Shown here: one piece after another, positions 23,461-35,368 of the stretch
Position numbering within the stretch: position 1 is the stretch's first letter
How the letters are laid out: every line of letters begins with the position of its first letter
From: Dendrobium chrysotoxum
Lineage: Eukaryota > Streptophyta > Magnoliopsida > Asparagales > Orchidaceae
Length of the DNA stretch: 64,000 nt
Reading direction: 5' to 3'
NCBI GenBank assembly: GCA_019925795.1
Contig: CM034297.1
Coordinates: forward strand, 45,282,683-45,346,682
Notes under the pieces: generated by a model
The model's database searches: none
What the model saw: only the letters and a program-made list of their open reading frames with translations
Told to the model about the DNA's origin: nothing
Made by a program: the position numbers and the translations under genes

Positions 23461-25770
23461 AAAGTATATAGCCTTTATGGGTCATGTTTTGAGTATGGAA
23501 GGGATGTCTATAGATCCCATGAAGGTGTAAGATGTGACAAATTGGTCGAGGATAATATCAGTATCAGAGGTTCATAGGCAGGTTACTATAGGAAGTTTGT
23601 CAAAGGCTTTTTACAAATTCTTCCTCCGACAAGAATAACCCAAAAAGTTATGCCATTTAGTTAGAGTACTAGATGTGAAGATAGCTTTCAGAAGTTAAAG
23701 AATTATTTAGTTTCAACTCCTGTGCAAACTATTCCATCTAGTGTTAAAGGATTCAAGGTGTATAATGATGTTTCACTAAAGGGCTTGAGATGTGTTTTGT
23801 AGAAGAGTGGGAAAGTAGTTACTTATACTTCTAGGTAGTTGAAGCTGCATAGGAAGAATTATCCAACTCATGATTTAGAGTTATCAATGATTATATTTAC
23901 ATAGAAGATCTGGAGACATTATTTCTATGGGATAAGGTATGAGATTTATACTAACCACCAAAGCTTGAATTATAACATCCTTCAGAAGGAGTAAAATATA
24001 AGGCTGAGAAACTGGTTATAATTGAACAAAATTTATGATATGGATATTATTTATCAGACAAAAAAAGATAATGTGGTTGTTGATGCTCCAAGATTGAAGT
24101 ATATAATCCCTTAGAAGGAGTTAAATATAACATAGAAAAGGTGATTATAATTGATCAAAAGTTATGATATGGATATTATTTATCAGGCAAAGAAAGTTAA
24201 TGTGTAATTTTATGCTCTAAGTAATAATTCTACGGGAATAATACCCAGTCTGATCACTTTTAAGAATGTATTGATTAGATAGATGGAAAGATTAGAGCTA
24301 GAAGTGGTACATTCATTTGATTTTCATGTAATAACTATTTTGCAATGTCCACCCCTTATTACAAGAAAGGGTCAAAGAAGCTCGAAATAAGAATGAAAAG
24401 TGTATAAAATTGTTAGATCAAATGCATATTACAAAGATGCCTAAACTATGAGTAAATGATCTAGGGATTGTACTCTATGTTATTTAATTGAGGGTTTTAG
24501 ATAGTGGTGATCTAAGAAGGGAAATCCTATATGAAGCCCACTATTCTAGATATATGATCCACCCATGTAGTAGTAAGATACATTGTGACTTGAATGCAAT
24601 ATTCTAGTGGCCTAGATTGAAATAGGATATACTGGAATTTATTTCTAAATATGAAACTTGTCAAATGGTGAAGGCTAAGAACAAGAGGACAGGTGGATTG
24701 TTATAACCCTTGTCAATCCTTGAGTGTAAATTAGAGGAAATAACTATGAATTTTATTATGGGTTTTCCTATATTACGATAGGGGGCATGATGTTATTGGT
24801 GATAGTGGATATATTGACTAAGTCTATTTATTTTCTGTCCATGAGACAGATAGAATCCAAAGATAAATTCGCTTAGCTATATATAAAGGAGATTGTTAGA
24901 TTGTATGGAATTCCTAAAATTATTTTTTCTAATCAAGATGGCAGATTTATCGTTAGGTTGTGGATGGGATTAGGGAAGGTCTAGGAATAAAGTTGAATTC
25001 CATGAAAACTTTTCATTCTCAAAAGATGGTCAATCTAAAAGATTTATTTAAGTGCTTAAAGATTTACTGATACTATGTGTGTGAAATTTTAGAGAAAGTT
25101 GGAAAGATTATATTCTTTTAATTACATTTTCTTAAACTAATAACTTTCAATCTAGTATTTATATAGCTCTGTATGACACTCTATATGAAAGGTGTAGAAC
25201 TTTGTTATCCTAGATGAAAGTGGGTGCAAAAAAAGGTTTTAGGTTTTGAGTTGGTAGATGATGCTACATAAAAGATCAAATTAATTAGGAAGAGACTAGA
25301 GTTAACTCAAGATAGATAGAAGAAGTATTATAACCTAAAGCATAAATTAGTTGAGTTTCAAGTTAGAGATTTTATGTTCTTGAGAGTCAGTCCAATGAAA
25401 GGAGTAAGTAGGTTTGGTAAAGATAGTGAGTTAAGTCCAAAGTATATAGGCATGTTTAAAGAGATTGAAAGGATTGGGAAGTCTACTCTAAGACTATCAT
25501 TGCAAGATCATATGTTACATATCTATGTTGTCTTTATGTACCAGTATTGAGGAAATGGGTATCTAATTTGGAGTAGAGATTTCCTGGGGAGAAAATTGAT
25601 GTAAAACCCAATCTTATTTATAAGAAAGAACCTAAGTGCATTCAAACATGTGATGTGAAATAATTGAGAAATAAGAAGATCCTTATGATTAAGATTTAGT
25701 GAAAGCACATTTCAGAAAGAGAAGACACTTGGGAAAAGGAATAGGAAATGAGGCAATTGTATCCATACTT
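23461..25770 (+). pseudogene. Decayed Tekay/Del-like Ty3/gypsy pol: end of RT, RNase H, integrase
   Basis: Plus-strand fragments in conserved order. RT thumb at 23500-23600 (IDPMKV, a GYYRKFVKGF reading). RNase H at 23700-24100 (LKGLRCVL, NYPTHDLELSMIIF, IWRHYFYGIRYEIYT). Integrase zinc finger at about 24500-24690 (REILYEAHYSRYMIHP, CQMVKAKNKRTGGLL), then the catalytic core start (LEEITMNFIMGFP). The C-terminal part is at 25430-25770 (LSPKYIGMFKEIERIGK, a TWEKE reading). Stops are frequent, and the core between about 24960 and 25080 is rearranged. Without a clear chromodomain the lineage is inferred from wording and the PPT/LTR layout. Confidence 0.82.
23981..24240 (+). repeat. Tandem duplication of about 130 bp inside the RNase H remnant
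   Basis: The segment starting TTCAGAAGGAGTAAAATATA (23981) recurs as TTAGAAGGAGTTAAATATAA (24111). Both run on through TATGATATGGATATTATTTA and TCAG(A/G)CAAA. The copies differ at scattered sites, so the duplication is old. Confidence 0.82.
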
Positions 25771-25810
25771 ATTCTGAGTACTTGTACATTTATGTTCAGG
25801 ATGAAATTTT

Positions 25811-25825
25811 CTATAAGGAGGGGAG
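25811..25825 (+). other. Polypurine tract of the Tekay/Del-like element
   Basis: CTATAAGGAGGGGAG directly precedes TATGTAATATTTG. Such a purine run marks the start of plus-strand cDNA synthesis and the 3' LTR boundary. Confidence 0.72.
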
Positions 25826-25978
25826 TATGTAATATTTGTCGCTACAAAATTGATAAGAAGTCCATAACTTTCTTGTGCATGTTTAATTTAAATAAAGTTT
25901 GAACTTTAAAATTTTGAAGGAATGCTAAGTATCCAAGAGGCCTTGATGGTACTGTAACACTGGTCTGGATAGTGCTAC

Positions 25979-26222
25979 CACTACAGGAAAAATAGCTATT
26001 ACCGGCAGACAAAATCCGCCGGTAAAGTGTAAAATGCGACGGAAATAATGCGTTTCCGGCAGATTTCTGGCGGAAATTCATCCAACGGTAAAACGCGCGT
26101 CGGAAAAAAATTCCGGCGCAATTTTTTCGCCGAAAATATTTCCAGTGGATGTTCCGGCAGAACACCGGCGGATATATTTAACAAACCGACGGCTTTTCTG
26201 TGTGCCTGTTCCGGCGTAAAAA
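25979..26222 (+). mobile_element. CACTA-b: 5' terminal region of a CACTA element
   Basis: It begins CACTACAGGAAAAATAGC and continues with CCGGCGGA / CCGCCGGT-type subterminal repeats. About 240 bp align closely with the start of CACTA-c (28669) in the same orientation. No paired 3' terminus or 3-bp duplication was found, so it looks 3'-truncated. Confidence 0.8.
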
Positions 26223-27239
26223 CTACAAGATCATTAAAAGCGATCTCGAGCTCGTTACTGCTTAAAAGAGCTACAAAAAAAGTCAAAGAAAAACCTAGGA
26301 GCTCAAGATACCTACTAATCAACATTACAAAAAAGCTTAGGTACATTCTAGGGAGCCAATAGGCCAACAACCAAAAATTAGGAAAGAAAAAAAAATGCCC
26401 TTAAGCTCCATCTCTCCACAAAAAAAATCAGGAAACAAAAATCCTGCACAAAAAAGAACTTGCAAAAAACTTATTAGACCCAAAAAATTCAAACACCAAA
26501 ATTCAAACCTGACATAGTAGTTAGCACTTACGTTGCTAGAATCACCTACAAAATAGCCAAAAAAATGCAACCATAATGGAAAAACTTAAAGGTACAGTTA
26601 CAGATAATGAAATGATGAAAGAAAATGCCAACATGCCCACCTAGCCTATACTATATAAGTTTTGAATTAAGATTAAACAACACAATTCCCTTCCAGTAAA
26701 AAACCATTGTAAAACCAACACCAAAATGTTCTAACACATCAGCAAAGCAATCACAGTTGTAAATGATGATAACCTTGCCCCTAAGCAAGCAATCATAGAT
26801 GACCAACATGATGTAATTGATGAAAGCATTCTGCTATGAAATCAGAAGACAACTACTAGAGAAGAACCAAAACAAAGCATATTTGTAACCAAAACACACC
26901 AACTGGCCAACTATGCCCGTCTCATTCATGCAAGCCCTGATATCCAGAAAATTCAGACCACCCGAGAAAGACAATACCCACATGAACCAGAAAAGAAAAA
27001 GTCAAACCCAGAAAATAGATCTGACTCCCCAAAGTTCTAACTAAATAGATAATAGTGGAGCAAGAACCCAGGAAATAGAACAGCATACCCTAAAAAGGAA
27101 AGTCTCATGTAAAATAATAGAGAGGAAATCCATAATGCCCACAAAATTAGACCTCCATATTCTAACCCAAAAAATGGGAAAGCCAGTACAAAAATCACTA
27201 TTAGTACAATAAAAATTGTAATAACATTAATCACTATGA
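26223..27239. other. Unassigned AT-rich DNA, possible body of CACTA-b
   Basis: A-rich on the plus strand, with no conserved protein. Minus-strand frames up to 123 codons overlap the terminal repeats and look random. It ends near CACTATGAAAGTG (27232-27244), a short palindrome-like word that does not match the expected CACTA 3' end. Confidence 0.4.
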
Positions 27240-27547
27240 AAGTGTTTGTGATGTAAAAGTCTTACATATAAAATTAAGGTTATCTTAGGAATAGGGTTTA
27301 TGATTTGACTCATCAAATGAACTCAAATCTTTATAAAATATAGTCTTCAAATCATTATTGATTCAAATTCTAATCTCTACAAAGTTTGGCCCATTTGGAG
27401 TTAATTTCAATTTTAGTGATTTAATGAAAGTATTTCCATTTTTTAATAAAATTAGATATGTATGTTTCAGGCTTTAACATGAGTTGTAATCAACTTTCTC
27501 ACGCTCTCTGAAATGTTTGAGTTTCTTGAAAATTGATTTTATATTTT

Positions 27548-27556
<9 letters not shown>

Positions 27557-27602
<46 letters not shown>
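27557..27602. repeat. (TA)23 microsatellite
   Basis: A pure TA dinucleotide run in the interrupted LTR segment. Confidence 0.95.
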
Positions 27603-27610
<8 letters not shown>

Positions 27611-29409
27611 ATGAAAATCTCTATGTCCATATATTAACCTAAAGTTAACTTGAAATTAGGATTCATCAACTTTTTAACTAAATGTACTAAAACATTTATG
27701 GGATTAAATCAAGAAGTCAATGATGACATCAAGATCATCCCACGAAAGTTTCAAGTCATTTAGATTGAAATGAATTTCCTAGAACTTTTCTAAGTTTTCT
27801 AAACCTATCGGTTCAGTGATTGACTAAAGGATCTAAACTATGTTTCATGGTTTCAATTAAATTTTCTCTAATCCTCAGAATTAGAGAAGCTCACTCTTTA
27901 AATTTCAAAATATTTAACTCTATGGATTCAATTAAATGAATTTTCAAAGTTATAGGCCATTTAATAACTACGAATCTTGAAAAATCAATTGAGAGGTATT
28001 GAGGCCTCAAATTGATTTAGGAAAAAATAGGGATATGTCAAACACCTTAAAGAACACACCAAATGATCTTGAATGCTATTAGAGATGATTAAGGAGTTTA
28101 ATCATCTCATTAATCATATATGAATTTTAATTAAAATAAAATATATAGTTAACTGAAATCCCTCCAATTTAATTTTTAAAGTAATCCAAGTAATTTTCTA
28201 AATCCATAGAAGTCTCACACTTAATTTTTTGGATTTAAAATTTAAGTAGGAATTTTAAAAGTTAATTTTAAAATTTAATGCAATGTTATAAATTAATTAA
28301 AATTTTTAAATAGGATTAATTAAATGGATCTGGCATGGCATGTGATTTACATGTAGCAGTTCTTGGTTGGTGCTTTATTGGAATAGTAGGACCTGCACGC
28401 TCACATGATTAATCTCAACTATCTGATCAAAGATTGAATAGAACCAATTAATAGAGCTCAAACCACAATGTTCACATGAGTTTAAAAATAACCAACTCAT
28501 AGTCATCCATTTTATTTAAATAGAATGGACAACAACAATTTTATCTCCTACCTCTCGCCAATGAACTGAGAGCATACTTCTTGATTTGAGGAGATCTATG
28601 GATGGATCTTCAAATTAATCTATGTGGATCAAGAGAGCTTAAACTTGCAATCTAACAATCATATCATTCACTACAGGAAAAACAGCCATTACCGACGAAC
28701 CGAATCCACCGGTAAAGTGTAAAATACGCCAAAAAAATAGGTTTTCGGTGGATTTCCGACAGAAAATACTCTGACGGTAAAATGCACGTTGGAAAAATAT
28801 TTTTGTCATATTGTTTTTGCCTGAAATATTTTCGGCGGTCTTTCCGACGGACAACCGACGGAAATTTTTGACAACCCGACGCCTTTTCTGTCATCGTGTT
28901 CCAGCGAATACTCCGCTGGAATTATCAGCGGAAATCGTCTGTCTAACTTACCGGTGGATATTCCGTCGCAAAAGAATCGATGTCGATTTGTACCGTCGGA
29001 TATCACCTTCGAAATAGCCATCGGAGTTTCCATCACATATTCCGCCAGAAAGGTTGTGATATTGTATTACCGACAACCATTCCGGCGGATAATCCACCAA
29101 AAACTTGTAGCAGAAATTAAAAAAAAACTTCCTTATTTTGAAAAGTGATTTCCACATTTATACCTGCATACAAAAAAATACAACACAATATATATTTATA
29201 AATCCAATTCTGATCTACAACATCAGCAGTTACACATAAATAAGAAGTGCATCATCTAGTTAACAAATAATTAAATATGTATACAATAAACATATACAAG
29301 AAGAGTATTATCAACAAATATCTAAACATGTTCAAACAGCAAATAGATAAACATGTCCAAAAATACATAAATACAGATGTCCACATCAGTAAAATAGATA
29401 AATAAGGTC

Positions 29410-29640
29410 TACTCTGATTCAGTTTCATCCTCAGGTGATGTTGTACTCCTACCACTACTCATATGCTCCCTCATCTTTTTCATTTCTTCTAATATTTGAG
29501 CTTGCTGCTACTGCATCTACATCTACTGCTGCATTTGCATTTGCATCTGCCAATCAGCTTGTACTTTCCATACATGTTCTAGCTCGGTTGTAAGGGCAGC
29601 TATCTGTTGGGTATAAGTTACGATTACTTGTCATACGATA
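29410..29640 (-). pseudogene. C-terminal fragment of a CACTA-associated (Ptta/En/Spm-type) protein
   Basis: The minus strand reads through a coiled-coil Gln/Met repeat (QADWQMQMQMQQ), then ILEEMKKMREHMSSGR, and ends with the acidic tail SPEDETESE and a stop at 29410-29412. Plant CACTA-linked Ptta/En/Spm proteins commonly end in such a Gln/Met heptad region and acidic tail. Three stops lie in the Q-rich part. The upstream portion is replaced by LINE sequence at about 29640. Confidence 0.6.
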
Positions 29641-30339
29641 ATATAATGATATTCCAATAGTTAATGGAGCATAGGTTGTGGCGTGATACTAATGTTTCTC
29701 ATAATCAATTTGGATTCATACCGGGTAGGTCTACCATGGAAGCCATACATTTATTGAGAGGTTTGATGGAGAAATATAGAGAGAATAAGGAGGATCTACA
29801 TTTGATATTTATTGATTTAGAGAAAGCATATGATAAAGTTCCAAGAGAAGTGCTATGGAGAGTTCTTGAAAAGAAAGGAGTTAGTAACGCTTATATTAAA
29901 ATCATTAAAGATATGTATGCATGAGCTATTACTTGTTTTCAAACACAAGGTGGTTTGACCAAGTATTTTCTTATTTAGGTTGGATTACATACATCAAGGA
30001 TCAGCCTTAAAGCCATATCTTTTAACTTTAGTCATGGATGTTCTCACTAGACATTTACAAGATGATGTACCTTGGTGTATGCTTTTTGCTGATGATATTC
30101 TTCTTATTGATAAGACTAGAAAGGAAGTTGAAGTTAAACTTGAACTATGGAGGTCAACCGTAGAGTCTATAGGTTTTCTCTTGAGTAGATCTAAAACTGG
30201 ATATATGGAGTGTAATTTTAGTAGTAGTATACCTAGTGAGGGGATTGTGACTTTGGGCGATCAACTAATTAATAAGAGTACATGTTTTAGATATCTTGGA
30301 TCTATTATTCAAAGTGATGATATAATAGATAGGAGATAA
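29640..30339 (+). mobile_element. RTE-type LINE fragment (reverse transcriptase)
   Basis: Part of the LINE reverse transcriptase that primes at nicked target DNA. 29664-29924 encodes NQFGFIPGRSTMEAI, LIFIDLEKAYDKVPREVLWR and AYIKIIKDMYA, the palm block typical of plant RTE LINEs. After a short broken stretch, 29980-30339 gives DYIHQGSALKPYLL, MLFADDILLID (catalytic FADD) and a FRYLGSIIQSDD end. One stop and a frame change at about 29922-29975 inactivate it. The endonuclease and the 3' end are missing. It lies inside CACTA-c and probably entered as a 5'-truncated copy. Confidence 0.9.
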
Positions 30340-30348
30340 GCACGAAAT

Positions 30349-30905
30349 GGAGAAAGTTACCAACACAGCAAGCAAGCTCCCATTTATGTCGTAACTTCCA
30401 ATGTAGTGGGAAGGGAAGGTCGTCGAAGGAGCGAAGTCGAATAGCGTCAAATGAGAAAGTTACCTGCACAGCAAGCGATCTAGCTCTCATGTAGGAAATG
30501 CAGAAAGTTAGGTCATCGAGTGAAGTCGAATAATGCGAAAGGGAGAAAGTTACCTACACAGCAAGCGAGCTCCCGTTTGGAACGTCGTCGAAGGAGAGAA
30601 GTTGAATAGCGTCAAAGGAGCGAAGTCGAACAGCGTCAAGGAGCGAAGTCAAACTGCGTCGAAGGAGCAAAGTCGAACTGCGTCAAAGGAGCAAATTCGA
30701 ATAGTGTAGGAGTGAAATCGAACAATGCGAAAGGGAGAAAGTTACCTATACAGCAAGCGAGCTCCCGTTTGGAATGTCGTCGAAGGAGCGAAGTTGAATA
30801 GCGTCAAAGGAGCGAAGTCGAATAGCGTCAAGGAGCGAAGTCGAACTGCGTCGAAGGAGTGAATTTGAACTACGTCGAAGGAGCGAAGTCGAACAGGCTT
30901 AGAAC
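30349..30905. repeat. CpG-rich minisatellite with two repeat levels
   Basis: The short unit of about 22-25 bp is GAAGGAGCGAAGTCGAA plus (C/T)(A/T)GCGTC, repeated many times. A higher-order unit of about 192 bp starts GGAGAAAGTTACC at 30349, 30542 and 30733, with a variant at about 30452. Each carries CAGCAAGCGAGCTCCC. It sits between the LINE fragment and the right subterminal part of CACTA-c and has no homologue elsewhere in the window. Confidence 0.9.
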
Positions 30906-32640
30906 ATACGTTTGCGGAATGTCCTGAAGTCGAGGGCAGGGGCCGATTTATTGGAATTACCAGCATTTTTTTTTGGCGGAATATCTATCGGTACCCTTAC
31001 CGTCGGCATATCCGCCGGTAATACTTCGTCGGGTTTTAATTAACCTGGCAAAAAATTCGCCAGACATTACTGGCAGAATATGCGTTGGTAAATTGCTAAC
31101 ACCGGCGCAATCCCGGCGGTTTCTCCGCCTGTAAGGTACCGACGCTATTTTCGCCGTAAATGGACCGGTGGATAATTTCGCCGGTAATGCCATCGTTATT
31201 TTCGGCATAGTGATTTCTGCCAAAAATTCAGCCGGTATTACCTGGTTTTCCTATAGTGATTTTGGGTTGCAAGTTCACTTCATAATGTCCTTAACCCTAT
31301 CATATTTGAGCTTGGGATGAAAAATTACCTATACACATATGATATTTAGTAGGGCTAATTCTTCAAATGAGTTCAACTTGAGATGGGGAACAAATTTGCT
31401 AAAGTTCGCAAGGATTGGGAGGCATTGAATCAATGGATGGTATTTTGTTCAAAATCATTTGTTGGAGTTTGCTTATCTCACTCACAAAGTGCCTAGAGAA
31501 GTTAGAAGATGTCCAGGATCACTCACACTCACTTTAGGGAAGCTAGAGAATAGTTCTATATACCTGAATTTAGGCATGGAAGAGATTTATTTAAGAAATT
31601 TTGGAAAAAAAAATATTTAGATGAAAGTTCGGCCATCTCTGATAGTTTATCATTCAATTAGGGAGTGTCTAATGGAGATTCGCCAAGTGTCCTAGTGTAT
31701 TTCTAGGATGGAAAGATAAAGTCGTTCTATGCAAATAGTGCACATAGGGACTGCCATGTGCTAAATTGGCCACCTAGGCTAAGCCAGTTATCTAGTTGAG
31801 CTGGAAAAGGATCTAGCAATTTATGATTTCCCTAGGGAGGCTTTAGCATGGTTTAGTTTGGCTTGGTTTAGTCTAAAATTGGTTTTGGACCTTTGGGCCA
31901 AGCCGTGTCAACCCATTTTACCATATGAACCACTTGGGGTAGCCCAAGTGAGTTAGGCTACAAAGGGAATCTAAACTTCAATCTTGGGGACCTATAGGTA
32001 GAGTCTAGAAAAAATATTTTGGGTCATTGAGGGTTCAAATCTAGGGAAAACCATGGTAGGTTGCCTAAGAGTATTTTGGTCATTTTAACCTAACCATGAT
32101 CAACATACGTTGACCATGGGTTAAATGAGTGCTAAGAAAATTCTAGGAAGGGTCTAAAGCATTGGATTGAATTTTAATACTAATTGATTGGACTTATCCT
32201 AAATTACCAAAGGTAGGATCATTAGGGGAAAATTAGAAATTTTGCTCAACTAGGTTGACCTTGGTTAAAGGGGTTAACCAATGGTGAGAATGGCTTCAAA
32301 CGAATCTAAACTGCATCAGAAGTCATTTATAACTAATCTTAGGAACAAATCATCAAGTTTTGATGTTTGGGTTATTTTTAGGATTTGTTTAAGATTTCTA
32401 GGGTTTCTAGGGTTTTAATGTACGGTTCTTGCTATCTTCCTAAGATCACTAAGAAGTATCCTAATAGGTTTATAGAATTTCTAAGGCTAGTCAATGCTAT
32501 GTTTTTAGGTGTCGTCCTAAGGGAAGTTATAGAGGCAATGTCTACACTAGGATAAGAAAGCCTAAATACTAGGAATGATCTAGGAGAAAGAAAATTGATC
32601 TCACCAAAAAATGAGGTCAATAGTTAAGTTAGCTAACAAC

Positions 32641-34023
32641 ACCACATGGATCCACTCTTCATTTGAAAATGTAATCTAAAATTTGTAATAAGTAAGATAA
32701 GTCATTATTATATCTCATCATGTAATTTACATATTTTTCCTAAATATAATATTTCCTGTTATGTTGAACCAAGCCTTTACCTATAAATAAGGGGCAAGAA
32801 ACCTATCCTGAGGCACATTGAATCATTTGTTCCAGTTTTAGGTTTTGTATTAGAATAATTTAAACTTAGATTTTTTTTTTTTTTTGTTAAATCTATATAA
32901 CTTTTAAGCTTGGTAGATTATTAAGAGGACTGTCGAGGCATATTTAAAGTATAGAATATGGTATTAAAATAAAGTTCTATTTTTTTTAATTGTTGTTTTT
33001 GTTGATTGGGTGCGTATTTATTGAGCACTTTGCAAGTCTTAAAAGCCACTTATGGAGGTAAGTCTCCTAGTATAATTGTGAGTCATAGAGCTTCCTTTTG
33101 GGTGATTTATATCATTATGCTTGCTTTTAATTTATTTAGTTATGGGTTTATGTGCATAATTGAAACTTTTTCAAGTGTAAAATGTATTAGATTCTTATTC
33201 ATAGTATGAAATTTGATCATGGTTAAAACTTGAAAATTTTCTCTTTCTTGTGAAATTTAAGATTTTTTATACTGTTAAATTATTATTTAAGTAGAATGAT
33301 TAAAAGAAATTTATTTTTACTTAGTTACTACTTGATATATTGTGAATTGTAAGTTTTGGTATATTGTTATTGTGCACAACATCATGAGTTACATAAGTAA
33401 ACCCTAGATTCTTAATTGTTCTACATCATTTTTAGTTGGATGTGCAATTTTTTCTATAGTTCTATTTAATCAAATGGAAGATTGCGAATTTCTAGAAGAG
33501 ATTTTTTGGTACATGTGGTAGGCTTCATGTTATAGTTTTTTCGTCACTATTTTAGGGGAGTTTACACATACTATAAAATTTTTATGTATTTATATATCTT
33601 AATACATAAATATTTAAATATACTTATGTAGCCCTCAATTCATTAAACTATCAAAAATATCACTAAGATTAAGTTATTTAAAGTAAAACACACATATTTA
33701 TGTATATACTCTAATGTGATTTAGACATTTAAGTATATAAGTAAATACAAATGTTTAGATGACAGATATAAACACATAAGTTTATGGTCTATACATAAAG
33801 CCCCGAAGTTTTATTTTAAATAAGAGAACAACCTAAAAAAGAAAATTACGGAATATTAATTGGTCTTCAATAGCAAATAACATATTAGTTACACTAAACA
33901 TAACTATGGAAACAAAAAATAAAATAGAAATAAAACATTACATTAACTTAACACTACAATACTTAAATATAACTAAAAGACTTTCAAAAGAACAGCTCAC
34001 CAACATATGTGGGGCATGAATCA
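32641..34023. other. AT-rich non-coding DNA; possible solo-LTR-like promoter
   Basis: CTATAAATAAGGGGC at about 32780 followed by GAGGCACATTGAATC resembles a retrotransposon LTR promoter and leader, but no paired repeat was found. A 15-bp poly-T run lies at about 32871. Open frames (for example 33006-33209) are short and hydrophobic, with no recognisable domain. Confidence 0.35.
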
Positions 34024-34119
34024 GGCTTCATTCGGGATGGTCTTACTGTTTCTTAAAGTAAATTTTTAGTACAAAAATTTATTTTAAGAAGCAATAAGAA
34101 AATCGTCCCAAATAAAACC
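34024..34119. mobile_element. Foldback MITE, about 96 bp
   Basis: GGCTTCATTCGGGATGGTCT at the left pairs with the complement of the right end (GGTTTTATTTGGGACGATTT). The two arms continue through CTT(A)CTG/CTTATTG to a short loop near GTACAAAAA. It belongs to the family of the cluster at 37326-37650. Confidence 0.8.
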
Positions 34120-35360
34120 GTAATGTATTGAATTGATAGCCACCAACAACTTTACATCATTATTAATTCCATCACACCAACATTACAATATGGGTCCTAT
34201 TTGGCTTTAAATTGGTTTGTCCCGTTAGCCATTGAATTCCATTGCTCTACAATGCACTTCCTTGTAATGCAAAATGGTTTCATTCTAGAACACATGTACC
34301 GGGTAATATTTCCTTAAGAAATAAATTTCATCAGAATATTTAGATAAAAAATAATCATAATATAAATTTATTTTAAAATAAAAATAATATTATTTATTTG
34401 TATAATTTTGGCAATATTTCTTTGTGATGCTTGCTGTCCATTTTTTTTAACTCCTTTGAAAAAGAAGAAATAGTAGTGCTCAAAGATGACAATAGATCAG
34501 TATTATTTTCATTTTTATTCGTGTATGAAAATGGGTCGACGGATCAAATTCGAGTCTGATTAGAAATTGACCCGACCTAAATCCAGTTAACAGAACTGGC
34601 CCATTTAATAAATAAGTCAAAAATAATAACTTGAACCTAACCGCTAGCAAGCCGAATGACACAAACCTGGCTCATTAACTTATTTTGATTTTTTTAAAAA
34701 AATATTTTATAATTTATTAATTTTAAATTTTAAATTTTTTTATAAAAATAAAAAGATTATACCAATATTTAAAAATATTAAGAAAAAATTATTAAACGGA
34801 TCAAATTTACGGATTAATTCTTGGGCTGGATCGAATTATTTATTCGGACCATCAATTTTTATTGATTTTTCCTTGAAGTGACGTGGCTGAACATTGTGGT
34901 TGCTCATTTGTCTGATATGTCACATCCAACTTTATTTGGACCAGACAGTGGTGAAATCTCTCTGTCCTCGTCATTTTCTTCTACAGTATTCATCTTTCGA
35001 AGTTATTATTTCAACTAGTTTGTATTTTTTCAAGTTTTAGCAGCAGACAGAAGGACCAAATAAGGCAATTATCCCAATCCTCTTTCTTAAAAAATAAAAA
35101 TAAAAATTATTATATTATTATTTAGATAATTTATCTCCCTTCATCAATTTTTTAATTTTTATTATAAAAATTTTTAGGCAATTGTCTCCCCTAAAAATTT
35201 TAAAATACTATGATCTTTAGACAATTACCCACAATAAATAGTAAAAATAATTCATCATTTTATTTATTAATTTGAATTCCAAAAATATTCTTACAACTAA
35301 AATTTATTCCGAGGACGCTGCCTTTTGACCCCGAGACCTGACCGTGCAAGTCGAGCCTCG
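34120..35360. other. AT-rich DNA with a GGGTCGA/TGACCCGA-rich patch
   Basis: 34500-34860 has scattered GGGTCGAC, TTGACCCGACC and GGATCAAATT words, similar in type to the GC-rich element at 35369 but without recognisable termini. The rest is AT-rich and has no coding signal. Confidence 0.45.
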
Positions 35361-35368
35361 ACAGGGGG

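Larger units (their letters stand above)
28669..31258 (+). mobile_element. CACTA-c: non-autonomous CACTA transposon with ATT target duplication
   Basis: The left end CACTACAGGAAAAACAGCC and right end ...CCTATAGTG form the terminal inverted repeats (CACTAyAGGAAAA). Both are flanked by ATT (28666-28668 and 31259-31261), the 3-bp duplication typical of CACTA elements. Subterminal GC-rich repeats (CCGACGGA, CCGCCGGT, CCGGCGG) fill about 28700-29100 and 30960-31250. Inside are a transposase-type coiled-coil fragment (minus), an RTE LINE fragment and a minisatellite. At 2590 bp with no full transposase it must depend on another copy. Confidence 0.9.
25828..32640 (+). repeat. 3' LTR of the Tekay/Del-like element, split by two CACTA insertions (right edge uncertain)
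   Basis: It starts TGTAATATTTG after the polypurine tract, matching the TGTAATA start of the other gypsy LTR at 46163. Sequence of similar character runs 25828-25978, 27240-28668 and 31259-about 32640. The last part ends with AAAATGAGGTCAA, like R2 near 22727. The ATT duplication around CACTA-c supports an interrupted host segment. Relation to R1/R2 is distant. Confidence 0.5.

Noticed and set aside
25699..25902. 67-codon plus-strand ORF as a small gene
   Set aside because: It spans the integrase end, the polypurine tract and the LTR start of the decayed Tekay/Del-like element.
26048..26370. Overlapping 104-123-codon frames on both strands
   Set aside because: They cover the palindromic GC-rich CACTA-b terminal repeats and carry no conserved text.
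27232..27244. CACTATGAAAGTG as a possible 3' terminus of CACTA-b
   Set aside because: The expected end is ...CCTRTAGTG; flanking triplets do not match TAC before 25979.
33006..33209. Hydrophobic 67-codon ORF as a membrane peptide gene
   Set aside because: AT-rich DNA gives such frames by chance; no conserved text or coding context.
34486..34870. Second copy of the hAT-like element (GGGTCGA and TGACCCGACC words)
   Set aside because: No TArGGrTGTCAA termini or 8-bp duplication could be placed; similarity is only in word type.
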